Source: Candidatus Altarchaeales archaeon WOR_SM1_86-2 (GTDB lineage: Archaea; Altiarchaeota; Altiarchaeia; IMC4; MCBC01). Taken from it: DNA of 18,407 bases. Positions 1 to 7,446 of this stretch are shown here, piece after piece. A program made the position numbers and the translations under genes. The stretch spans positions 1 through 18,407 of the forward strand of contig MCBC01000143.1 of the NCBI GenBank assembly GCA_001723855.1, written 5' to 3'. The first letter of the stretch is position 1. The number at the start of each line of letters is the position of its first letter. The notes beneath the pieces were generated by a model, which saw only the letters and a program-made list of their open reading frames with translations, had not been told where the DNA came from and did not search any database.

Positions 1-1444
1 AGGGTGCTGGCAGTTATTATGCTGATTCCCCTGCTTGTCACATTATACTATAATCCCTCCATACTCCCGATGATGTCGTTTATTGTGCCGTCCGCGTTAT
101 TCTTTACGCTGAGCGCGTTCTTCAGATCCGTGTACTGGAAAAGCAGGGGGGATAGGGAGAGCGAGGTAACAACCCTGAAGCATGCGATGATGACCGTAGC
201 ATTCGCGTGGCTCATTGTAGCATTGATAGGGTCGCTGCCGTTCAGCATTACAGGAACTCTAAATCCGCTGGACAGCTTCTTTGAATCCATGTCGGGATGG
301 ACAACAGCAGGCATGACGATGATCCAGGACATCGAAAACCTTAACAATGAACACAAGGATGTTCTATTCTATAGAAGTTTGATGGAATGGGTCGGTGGGG
401 TGGGAATTATTGTTCTATTTCTGGTCATTTTAATGCGCCCCGGATCAGAGGCTCAGCGTCTTTATTCCTCTGAAGCCAGACTGACAAGGATAAAGCCAAG
501 GATGAAATCCACTGCGATAGAGATATGGAAGATTTATGCCCTCTATACCCTGATGTGCGCGGTGCTTTTATCTATCGCCGTTTGATGCCATAAACCATTC
601 CCTTACCACCCTCTCCACGGGAGGATTTTCAACACACGATGAAAGCATAGCATATTATGACTCACACCCGAACGGTCTTTTGATCAAGGTAATACTGATG
701 TTCTTTATGATCGTGGGAGCGATCTCTTTTATGATGCATTTCAAGGTTTTCCAGGGGAATCATAAAGAATTGTTCAGAAACCCGGAATTCAGAGCGATGC
801 TGGTTATTATCTTCATAGTGGGCGTGATTATTACAGCGGGTTTGTATTTCAGCGGTTACAATAAGAGCGGTGAGAATACAGCTCATGCCATAATAAACCC
901 GCTGTTCCAGGTTGTTGCTTTGCTAACCCCTACAGGGTACACGACCATGGATATTTCGGGTCTCGGGGACCTTCCAAAGACGGCTCTGCTGTTAATAATG
1001 TTTGTGGGCGGCTGCTACGGTTCCACGACAGGGGGTATAAAATTGCTCCGCCTCATCATCATAGTTAAGGCTATATGGCATTCCATAAAGAAAGTCACGC
1101 TGCCCGAGACCGCAGTTATAAGCCTTAAACTTGACGGGAAGGTGCTGGAGAACAAGGTTGTGGTATCCGCGATGGTTCTGGTTATACTTTACATAATACT
1201 GGCGGTTGCGGGCGCAACCGCATTTATGGCCATGGGCATAGGCGATAATCCTTACGATTCACTCTCCCTGTCAATAAGCTCACTTAGTAATGTCGGACCC
1301 ACGTTCCTAAGCGAAGAGGAATGGTTTTCAATGCCGGATGACGCTAAATTACTCATAATATTCTTGATCTGGGCAGGCAGGATTGAAATATTCCCGGTGG
1401 TCATACTGCTGACTCATATCACAAAAAGGAAGGATAAGCGTTAG
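1..1444 (+). pseudogene. trkH: TrkH-type K+ uptake protein, 5'-partial and frameshifted
   Basis: Membrane subunit of a Trk/Ktr potassium uptake system. The reading frame is open to the window edge, so the start lies upstream. All four selectivity-filter loops are visible: SGWTTAGMT (about 290-318), STGGFSTHD (about 613-640), TPTGYTTMD (about 925-952) and SNVGPTF (about 1285-1306). The GSTTGGIK motif sits near 1018-1041 and the C-terminal GRIEIFPV is intact. The first frame stops at 583-585 inside a transmembrane segment, while homologous coding continues in the next frame from about 571 (PFDAINHSLTT...). One frameshift therefore splits an otherwise intact gene. A deletion between two GCC copies would explain the missing residues usually found before PFDAINHS. 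The 3' end overlaps the convergent pheT fragment by 4 bases. No trkA partner is seen. It could also be a sequencing or assembly error. Family assignment is firm; loss of function is inferred. Confidence 0.85.
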
Positions 1445-2232
1445 TTATGCTCCAAGCCAACCCCGTAGATTTCGCCCCCGCGGTCTGCAATCGATGTAAC
1501 AACAATGTTCAACGCCTGCTCTACCGCTCTCTTATCGTTGCCCGTGACCTCGATAAACAAATCCTTTGTATCCCCTGTTACCCTCGTCAATTCGCCGTTT
1601 ATTATGGGGGGGAATGACAGGACCCTTTCTTCGGCATCAAGTATTACCGGGCAGCGGTCAAAACCCTCAAGTACATGAGCGAACTCAACTCCCTTGGGAT
1701 GCTTTCTCAGAATCTCCGTCAGGTTTAATTCCTCGCTCATGTCAAGGGGCACGAAACTTATATCCTCGGGTCTAGCGGCAAGATACTTAAACGGCGGTTT
1801 TATGCCGCTGTTGTTCATATCATGCACCCCTATTGCCACCTTCTTCCTGTTTCTGCCGTGCGTAACATGCAGTTTTTCCTGCAGATCCATCAGCGACACC
1901 AGTGAACCTTCATCAAATTTCACGCCTTTAATGATCCCGCAGGCAATGTAAGGTCGGACGTCTTCTACTGAACCGTCCACGAAAAGCACGGCACCGGAGT
2001 CGTGGATTTTGTATTCAACAAGTCCTGTTTCAATATCCAGAAACCCTTTCAACGCTCTTGCAAATCCCTCCACGCTGAGCATATCAGGGCGGTTTGGAAA
2101 CACCTCCACCACAATCTTTTCCTCTGAGATGGATTCCATATCCACCCCCAGCATGGGAATTTTATCCCTTAATTCATCGATCGTGTATCCCCCCCCAAGC
2201 AGATTAAAATAAATAGAATGGGCATAAAGCAT
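1441..2232 (-). CDS. pheT: Truncated phenylalanyl-tRNA synthetase beta subunit (N-terminal + B3/B4 editing region only)
   Basis: This matches the N-terminal half of archaeal/eukaryotic-type PheT. IPMLGVDMESI is followed by VEVFPNRPDMLSVEG, then the B3/B4 editing region with LQEKLHVTHGRNRKKVAIGVHD, HPKGVEFAH and SFPPIINGELTRVT, ending just after ADRGGEIYGV. Complete archaeal PheT is roughly 550 residues. This frame has about 263 and lacks the B5 domain and the catalytic-like C-terminal half, so it cannot serve as a full beta subunit. I chose the ATG at 2232 because it puts the LLG element at about the distance from the start seen in full-length PheT. A longer frame reaches 2283 but runs deep into the divergent RNase gene. 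The extreme N-terminus is not well conserved, and a run of eight G lies at residues 12-15. It overlaps trkH by 4 bases and the RNase HIII start by about 15. Stand-alone editing factor, split gene half or decaying fragment are all possible. Confidence 0.75.
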   Translation of the reverse strand: MLYAHSIYFNLLGGGYTIDELRDKIPMLGVDMESISEEKIVVEVFPNRPDMLSVEGFARALKGFLDIETGLVEYKIHDSGAVLFVDGSVEDVRPYIACGIIKGVKFDEGSLVSLMDLQEKLHVTHGRNRKKVAIGVHDMNNSGIKPPFKYLAARPEDISFVPLDMSEELNLTEILRKHPKGVEFAHVLEGFDRCPVILDAEERVLSFPPIINGELTRVTGDTKDLFIEVTGNDKRAVEQALNIVVTSIADRGGEIYGVGLEHN

Positions 2233-2892
2233 AAAGAGCGAATAGGAACGGATGAGGCCGGGAAGGGGGATTATTTTGGCCATCTGGTGGCGGCAGGTGT
2301 CTATACGGATGAGGAAGGCGAGAATTTTCTTACGTCGGCGGGGGTCAGGGATTCAAAGAGCCTGAGTGATAGTGGTGTGCTGAGGTTGGATGATGCGATC
2401 AGAAAATACCATGCATCTAATAAAGAACATTTAAGATTCAGTATCATCTCGATTTCACCGAAAAAATATAATGAATTATATGAAAAAATAGGGAATCTAA
2501 ACAGACTGCTGGCATGGGCACACGCAAGGGCGATCGAAAACTTGCTCAAGGGAGGGGAATGTGAGCAGGTTATAGCGGACCAGTTCGGGGATGAGAAATT
2601 TCTTGAGCGGTCGCTTATGGAGCGGGGAAGAAAAGTAAAACTAAAGCAGATGCCGAGGGCAGAGGAGGATATCGCGGTGGCGTCGGCATCCATACTTGCC
2701 AGGGCAGAATTTCTAAGAACCCTGGAAAGGCTGTCCGAAAAATATAAAACGGAAATTCCTAAGGGCTCAACCCATGTAATCGAAACAGGGAAGAAACTGG
2801 TAGCGATGTACGGGGAGGAAGTTCTCGATGACGCTGCGAAGAAACACTTTAAGATCACAGGGAAGATCACAGTGGTAAAGCAAAAAAGATAA
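2218..2892 (+). CDS. rnhC: Ribonuclease HIII, compact form
   Basis: Endonuclease that cuts the RNA strand of RNA-DNA hybrids. The signature GTDEAGKGDYFG is at residues 9-20, with the catalytic Asp-Glu pair that is typical of RNase HIII. The later active-site region (VIADQFGD, then EEDIAVASASILARAEFLRTLERLSE) and the C-terminal AAKKHFKITGKI block are present. It has 224 residues, whereas bacterial RNase HIII usually has about 300 because of an N-terminal TBP-like substrate-binding domain. Here the catalytic domain starts almost at the first Met. The usual Pro after YFG is His. The ATG at 2218 has no clear Shine-Dalgarno, and AT-rich sequence precedes it, so a leaderless mRNA is likely. It diverges from the pheT fragment with overlapping 5' ends. 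Most archaea rely on RNase HII, so this type is less usual there. Confidence 0.88.
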   Translation: MGIKHKERIGTDEAGKGDYFGHLVAAGVYTDEEGENFLTSAGVRDSKSLSDSGVLRLDDAIRKYHASNKEHLRFSIISISPKKYNELYEKIGNLNRLLAWAHARAIENLLKGGECEQVIADQFGDEKFLERSLMERGRKVKLKQMPRAEEDIAVASASILARAEFLRTLERLSEKYKTEIPKGSTHVIETGKKLVAMYGEEVLDDAAKKHFKITGKITVVKQKR

Positions 2893-2938
2893 TTCCTCAA
2901 AGGCATGGAAGAATGTTCTTGAAGGGGAATTGTTTTTT
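2891..2938 (+). terminator. Possible terminator after RNase HIII gene
   Basis: An imperfect inverted repeat starts right at the stop codon: AATTCC...TCAA (2891-2900) pairs with TTGAAGGGGAATT (2919-2931). Six T follow at 2933-2938. This resembles a hairpin plus T-tract terminator between the RNase gene and leuC. The pairing contains bulges, and archaeal termination often needs only the T-tract, so confidence is moderate. Confidence 0.4.
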
Positions 2939-2984
2939 GGTTCTTTATTTCTTATTTCTTAAAAAAATAATAAAATAAATCAAA
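2939..2984 (+). promoter_or_regulatory. AT-rich promoter region before leuC
   Basis: A T-rich then A-rich stretch with almost no G or C (from about 2941 to 2980) leads straight into the leuC ATG at 2985. No Shine-Dalgarno is visible. A TATA-like tract of A and T near 2957-2972 lies about where an archaeal TATA box would sit for a leaderless transcript. The exact box cannot be fixed by eye. Confidence 0.3.
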
Positions 2985-4238
2985 ATGTCACAAACAATAT
3001 CGGAGAAAATCTTAAGCGAGAAATCACGGAAAGCCGTCACAGCGGGGGAGATCGTGGAAGCAGAGGTGGATTATGTTATGGTGAATGACGTTACGGGGCT
3101 TCCGGCATTCGAGGTTTTTGAGCAGTTTGCGGAATATACTTCACCGATCAGGGAAAAGGTTATTTTAATTCCGGACCACTATGTGCCCAACAAGGATGTT
3201 GCGTCTGCCCAGCAGGCGAAAGCGATGCGGGAGTTCGTAAAAAAATATTCCCTGCCGCATTATTATGAGATCGGAAAAGGAGGAGTCTGTCATCAACTGA
3301 TGATCGATGAGGGTTTTGTCGCCCCCGGAAGGCTGATCGTTGGGGCGGATTCGCATACATGCAGTTACGGTGCCCTGGGGGCGTTCTCTACAGGAATAGG
3401 ATCAACTGAGGCGGCGTCGGTTATGGCCCTGGGCAGGTTGTGGTTCAAGGTTCCAGAAACCCAGAAATTTATAGTGGAGGGGGAACTGCCGAAATACTCG
3501 ATGGGCAAGGATGTGATACTGCACATTATTGGCGACATAGGAGTTGACGGCGCCCTTTACAAGGTGATGGAGTTCTACGGCTCGGCGATCGAAACCCTGG
3601 ATCTGGCGGACCGCATAACCATATCAAACATGGCAATCGAAGCAGGAGCAAAAGCGGGAATAATCCCCCCGGACGAGAAGGTTTTTGATTATTTGGAGGG
3701 GAGAGTGATGGGGGAATATAAGCCGGTCTATTCCGATAATGATGCGCAGTATTGTGAAATTTTTGAATACGATGCGGAAGAGATCGTGCCGATGGTGGCG
3801 AAGCCGTTTTTGCCAAGCAATACGGCGCCCGCTTCAGAGTTAAGTGTAGACATCGATCAGGCGTATCTCGGCTCATGCACCAACGGAAGAATCGAGGATT
3901 TAAGAATCGCGGCAGGAATTCTAAAAGGAAAAAAAGTAAATGAGAATACAAGGATGGTTGTTGTGCCCGCAACCACAAGAATCTTCGAGCAGGCAATGGA
4001 GGAAGGTTTGATAAAAATTTTTATCGATGCCGGGGCGTACGTGTCAGGCCCAACCTGCGGGGCATGCCTGGGGGGCTACATGGGTGTTCTGGCAGAAGGC
4101 GAGAAATGCGTTTCTTCAACCAACAGAAATTTTGTAGGTAGGATGGGGCACAAGGATTCGGAAGTTTATTTAGCCTCCCCCGCGGTTGTCGCGGCATCCG
4201 CCATAACGGGGAGGATCACGGACCCGAATGAATTATAA
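2985..4238 (+). CDS. leuC: 3-isopropylmalate dehydratase / homoaconitase-type large subunit
   Basis: Large subunit of a two-subunit hydro-lyase of the aconitase superfamily, which isomerises 2-isopropylmalate to 3-isopropylmalate in leucine synthesis or acts on homoaconitate-type substrates. The three [4Fe-4S] ligands are visible: Cys298 in GSCTNGR, and Cys358 and Cys361 in CGACLGG. Other family motifs are DHYVPNKD, GADSHTCSYGALGAFSTGIGSTE, and the C-terminal RMGHKDSEVYLASPAVVAASA. At 417 residues it is full length for the archaeal/short LeuC type. The small subunit, which carries the loop that sets substrate choice, is not adjacent, so leucine-pathway and homoaconitase (AksD-like) roles cannot be separated. 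The start is the first ATG after an AT-rich promoter-like region. The 3' end overlaps the convergent cobS end by 23 bases. Confidence 0.9.
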   Translation: MSQTISEKILSEKSRKAVTAGEIVEAEVDYVMVNDVTGLPAFEVFEQFAEYTSPIREKVILIPDHYVPNKDVASAQQAKAMREFVKKYSLPHYYEIGKGGVCHQLMIDEGFVAPGRLIVGADSHTCSYGALGAFSTGIGSTEAASVMALGRLWFKVPETQKFIVEGELPKYSMGKDVILHIIGDIGVDGALYKVMEFYGSAIETLDLADRITISNMAIEAGAKAGIIPPDEKVFDYLEGRVMGEYKPVYSDNDAQYCEIFEYDAEEIVPMVAKPFLPSNTAPASELSVDIDQAYLGSCTNGRIEDLRIAAGILKGKKVNENTRMVVVPATTRIFEQAMEEGLIKIFIDAGAYVSGPTCGACLGGYMGVLAEGEKCVSSTNRNFVGRMGHKDSEVYLASPAVVAASAITGRITDPNEL

Positions 4239-4968
4239 AAAACAACGCCAGCACCAGCACCTCTGTGATCTCATTTACGGCTCCATAAGTATCCCCGGTC
4301 ATTCCCCCGATTTTTGATGAGATATATGTTGAGATCAACAGCATAAAGATAAATGTGTAGAGTATGAGAACTAAACCCCCAACTCTTAATAAACCTACTG
4401 CAAAAATAAGCATTATGGCGCTTGAGATCAGCGCCTCGTTTTTTCCAACAAATTTGGTAAAAGATGCGGTTCCTTTTTCTCTTTGATAGGGGTAGAAAGG
4501 CATTGCGCAAACCATTGACCATCTTCCCAGGGCAGGCATCAGAACCAGGATTAACGGGAATATTTCTTTTCCGGTCAACTCAAGAAGAAGAGTGAATTTA
4601 AGCAAAAGCAAAGAAACAACTGCAATAACGCCAAAACTCCCGATCCTTGTGTCCTTCATTATCTTCAGTGCCTCATCCTTGTTTGCCCCCCCGAATAATC
4701 CGTCCACGGTGTCCATAAACCCGTCCAGGTGAAATCCTCTCGTGACCCATATCAGCGACGCTATAACGACCGCGCTCATAACGGTGGCGGGGAAAACTTT
4801 TGAAAAAAATATGTAAATGCCTGCAAGAAAACAGCCGACTATGATCCCTACTGCCGGGAAATACGGGGTTGATTCCGCAAGTGTTTTTTCACCCGGCTTT
4901 AGGTCCTTTGATACGGGTATGTTTGTTAGAAACTGCAGTGCTGTGATAAAATTTTTCATTGAGTTCAT
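4216..4968 (-). CDS. cobS: Adenosylcobinamide-GDP ribazoletransferase (cobalamin synthase)
   Basis: Integral membrane enzyme that joins adenosylcobinamide-GDP to alpha-ribazole (or its 5'-phosphate) to finish the lower ligand of cobalamin. The family signature GFHLDGFMDTVDGLFGG is present, with the acidic residues thought to bind Mg2+, followed by KDTRIGSFG. The N-terminal motif ALQFLTNIPV and several hydrophobic segments fit the family, and 250 residues is the usual length. It is the last gene of the cobalamin operon, with a 1-base gap after cobU. An alternative start at the fourth residue (also Met) is possible. Its end overlaps that of leuC on the other strand. Assignment is firm. Confidence 0.93.
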   Translation of the reverse strand: MNSMKNFITALQFLTNIPVSKDLKPGEKTLAESTPYFPAVGIIVGCFLAGIYIFFSKVFPATVMSAVVIASLIWVTRGFHLDGFMDTVDGLFGGANKDEALKIMKDTRIGSFGVIAVVSLLLLKFTLLLELTGKEIFPLILVLMPALGRWSMVCAMPFYPYQREKGTASFTKFVGKNEALISSAIMLIFAVGLLRVGGLVLILYTFIFMLLISTYISSKIGGMTGDTYGAVNEITEVLVLALFFIIHSGP

Positions 4969-4969
4969 T

Positions 4970-5530
4970 TTATGTTCCTGATTTTCCTAATTTTTTAACT
5001 TCAACGGGTACCCCCGCGAACATCACGTAGAATTCGTCGGAGCCTTCCGCCGTCAGCTGGTTTACTTTTCCGAGAATATCCCTGTAACTTCGTGCAAGTT
5101 CATTCCCTGGAACGACGCCGTGCCCGACCTCATTGGATACTAGTATTATTACATTATCCGAATCCTTCATAGACGAGGTTAGTTCCCGCATTTTATTTAT
5201 TATTATGTTTTCCGCATTTTTCGGCTTATTTAATTCAAGCAGTAAATTCGAAACAAGAATGGTGAGGCATTCGATAACGACAACGGAGTTTTTAATTTTC
5301 TTTAACTCCCCGATGATTTTATCAATATTTCCAAGTTCAATGGTCCTCCAGTATTTCGGCCGCATCCTCCTGTGCCGTTTAATTCTTTCCGTCATCTCCG
5401 GATCATCACCTGCCGGGAATGTCGCGATATAAACAACTTCTTTGTTGAAACTTTTCGCTAATTTTTCGGCATATTTACTTTTCCCGCTTCTTGTGCCCCC
5501 TAAAATGAATAGCATTTTTCCTTTGCGCAT
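4970..5530 (-). CDS. cobU: Adenosylcobinamide kinase / adenosylcobinamide-phosphate guanylyltransferase
   Basis: Bifunctional enzyme that phosphorylates adenosylcobinamide and then transfers GMP to it, giving the CobS substrate. Visible features are the P-loop GGTRSGKS (residues 11-18), IKRHRRMRPKYWRTIE with the presumed guanylylated His53, ECLTILVSNLL, and VSNEVGHGVVPGNELARSYRD. It has 186 residues, normal for CobU. Many archaea use the unrelated GTP-dependent CobY for the second step, so a bacterial-type CobU is notable here. The first ATG (5530) overlaps the upstream phosphatase gene by 31 bases. The internal ATG at 5515 has AAAGGA just upstream and is a good alternative start. The assignment does not depend on which is used. 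Confidence 0.93.
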   Translation of the reverse strand: MRKGKMLFILGGTRSGKSKYAEKLAKSFNKEVVYIATFPAGDDPEMTERIKRHRRMRPKYWRTIELGNIDKIIGELKKIKNSVVVIECLTILVSNLLLELNKPKNAENIIINKMRELTSSMKDSDNVIILVSNEVGHGVVPGNELARSYRDILGKVNQLTAEGSDEFYVMFAGVPVEVKKLGKSGT

Positions 5531-6180
5531 TTTTCACATGATTTAACGCATTTCCCGGGATTTAAGATTGCAACGCCCGGGGTATAATTTATTAAAGAAA
5601 CCACGGTTGTTTCTTCAAAAAAATCAACTACATTAATGCACCCATTATCCTGCCTTAACCTGAACTGGTCCTCTAAACTTAAATTCAATGCTTTCCCGAG
5701 AATGACCCTGTTTGATCCCCCATGGGACACCACCAAAACCGTTTCGTTTGAGGGATTTAAATGTTTTTTCAGGATCAAATCCATGGCTCTTAAAACCCTC
5801 TCATTCAACTGCAGCAGCCCCTCACCGCCCGGGAAACGGAAACCGGAGGGGTTACGTAGATATTCCTGTGCTTTTTCTTTGTCCTTCAATAGAACTTCAT
5901 CGAAGGTCAGCCCCTCCCAACCGCCAAAGTCCGCTTCATTCAATCCCTGCACCACATCAACCTCCAGGCGGTGCGGGCGGGAGATTATATCAGCGGTTTC
6001 GTAAGCCCTCTTTAAGCCGCTGCAATAAATCTTCTTTATGTCTGCCTTTTCAAGATGCTCTGCAAGTGATTCGGCGTGTTTTCTTCCGGCGTCATTTAAC
6101 GGGACATCCACGCTTCCAGAATACCTTTTTTCATTACTTAGTTCTGTTTCACAGTGCCTCACCAATATTACTCTGATCAT
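5500..6180 (-). CDS. cobC: Alpha-ribazole phosphatase-like histidine phosphatase with Cys-rich tail
   Basis: Phosphoglycerate-mutase-type histidine phosphatase. In this operon it most likely dephosphorylates alpha-ribazole-5'-phosphate or adenosylcobalamin-5'-phosphate. The phosphohistidine motif is near the N-terminus as VRHCETE, with Cys where Gly is usual. GLNEADFGGWEG and VVSHGGSNRVI supply the other active-site parts. At 226 residues it is a little longer than typical CobC. The extra C-terminal tail holds four Cys (GKCVKSCEKCAKEKCYSF), of which the last three are encoded where the gene overlaps cobU, so the tail may be a by-product of the overlap or a small metal site. The family is certain, and the substrate is inferred from neighbours. 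Confidence 0.85.
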   Translation of the reverse strand: MIRVILVRHCETELSNEKRYSGSVDVPLNDAGRKHAESLAEHLEKADIKKIYCSGLKRAYETADIISRPHRLEVDVVQGLNEADFGGWEGLTFDEVLLKDKEKAQEYLRNPSGFRFPGGEGLLQLNERVLRAMDLILKKHLNPSNETVLVVSHGGSNRVILGKALNLSLEDQFRLRQDNGCINVVDFFEETTVVSLINYTPGVAILNPGKCVKSCEKCAKEKCYSF

Positions 6181-6205
6181 TGTCCTGCAATTTACAAATA
6201 ATGTA

Positions 6206-7141
6206 TTAAATAGAAAGCAAAATTAAAGATGTATTAAATAAAATAAATATCATTATTGACCTGTCCATGATCCCCAAAGCCGTTTTTATATGTTCTGGTT
6301 TTAATTTTTCTTTTTCATCACCAATCCTGTAAAAGCCGGGTTTTTCCAGAGAAACCCCCAGGTACCCGGCGGCGGCTGCCATCGGGAACCCGGAGTTCGG
6401 GCTTTGCGTTTTCCGATGATCCCTTGCTGCAATCTTTATGGAATCCAAATTTAAAAAGAAGACCGGGCTCAGCCGGGCGGGGATATAATTGAATGCATCG
6501 TCCAGGCGAGCGGAAAACCATCCAAGATCAGCAAATCTTTCGTCCCTGTATCCGATCATGGAGTCGAGGGTGCTTATAATACGAAAACCAACCGCAACAG
6601 AAACTGCTGCTGGAATTGAATTTACAAGGAGATATGCAACCGTAAAGTAAAAAACAGGGGACATCACCCCGTCAACCATATTCTCGGAAATTGATTCTAT
6701 GGTCGCCGAGACGATCTGCTTTTCATTTAATTTTTCCGCATCCCTGCTTACAAGCATTGAAACAGATGCTCTTGCCCCCCCTATATCCCTGCTTTGCAAT
6801 TCCTTTAATACGGCATTTGCATGCTCCCCCATGCCCCTTATAGAAAATGTAAATTTCAGGATAACCGCGGAGACCAGCATAAATATAATCACCTGGTAAC
6901 CTAAAATCAAATTTAAAAATTCAAAAATAATAAAGGAACACGCGATCATTAATATCAATGTAAACGCCGCGCCGTAAATTTTTTTAAATAGTTTGTTTTT
7001 GTTTTTCAAGATAAAATCATTTTCAAATAACATTTCAATTACTTTTCCAAGCCATGCAACGGGATGAAACCTGTTTTTCGGCTCTCCAAAGACCAAATCA
7101 ATTACCACCGCCAGAATTAATATATAGATTATTTCAAACAT
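6206..7141 (-). CDS. cbiB: Adenosylcobinamide-phosphate synthase, membrane protein
   Basis: Attaches (R)-1-amino-2-propanol or its phosphate, the CobD product, to adenosylcobyric acid. The N-terminal DLVFGEPKNRFHPVAWLGKVI is the classic CbiB motif. SIRGMGEHANAV, SRDAEKLNE, VSATIESISENMVDGVMSPVFY and GYRDERFADLGWFSARLDD follow in the expected order. There are several hydrophobic membrane segments, and 311 residues is standard. Its start overlaps the end of the Cys-rich gene by 13 bases, implying coupled translation. Between its end and the phosphatase start lie 25 AT-rich bases. Assignment is firm. Confidence 0.94.
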   Translation of the reverse strand: MFEIIYILILAVVIDLVFGEPKNRFHPVAWLGKVIEMLFENDFILKNKNKLFKKIYGAAFTLILMIACSFIIFEFLNLILGYQVIIFMLVSAVILKFTFSIRGMGEHANAVLKELQSRDIGGARASVSMLVSRDAEKLNEKQIVSATIESISENMVDGVMSPVFYFTVAYLLVNSIPAAVSVAVGFRIISTLDSMIGYRDERFADLGWFSARLDDAFNYIPARLSPVFFLNLDSIKIAARDHRKTQSPNSGFPMAAAAGYLGVSLEKPGFYRIGDEKEKLKPEHIKTALGIMDRSIMIFILFNTSLILLSI

Positions 7142-7446
7142 TTTAGTCGGATTTCAAGCAGTTTTTTGCGATCAATTTCTTCAATTTTCAAGATTTCATC
7201 CAGGACTTTTTGTGCGACCTCCGGCTTGTGAATCCATGTGCAGTTTTTACACCCCCACACCTCTTTCCCACCCTCTGTTTTTATCAATTCCCCGCCTGTT
7301 GAGGTATCCCCGCAGGGATAAAACGGGCAGAAACAGAATGTGCAGTCCATTTCATCTAAATCGTGGCAGGGATAGTATTCGCATTCTTTATCCGGGCCGG
7401 TTAATTTTCCTTTTTCCAGTACCTTTTGAATATGTCTCGAGGTCAT
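7129..7446 (-). CDS. Cys-rich small protein of the cobalamin-operon zinc-finger type
   Basis: This 105-residue protein has eight clustered Cys (22, 27, 35, 38, 40, 45, 66, 69) plus Cys103. The pattern includes DCTFCFCPFYPCGD and WGCKNCTWIH. Similar Cys-rich small proteins occur beside archaeal cobalamin genes, often next to cbiB and cobD as here. The function is not known to me. The Cys arrangement suggests a metal-binding or Fe-S protein, perhaps helping cobalt handling or corrinoid reduction, but that is inference. It is locked into the operon by a 4-base overlap with cobD and a 13-base overlap with cbiB. Confidence 0.85.
   Translation of the reverse strand: MTSRHIQKVLEKGKLTGPDKECEYYPCHDLDEMDCTFCFCPFYPCGDTSTGGELIKTEGGKEVWGCKNCTWIHKPEVAQKVLDEILKIEEIDRKKLLEIRLKCLK

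Noticed and set aside
3526..3996. Long minus-strand open frame inside leuC
   Set aside because: It lies opposite a clearly conserved LeuC and its translation is Pro/Ser/Arg-rich low-complexity sequence. It is a shadow.
5712..6176. Plus-strand open frame inside the phosphatase gene
   Set aside because: It is antisense to a well-conserved phosphatase and has no recognisable motif.
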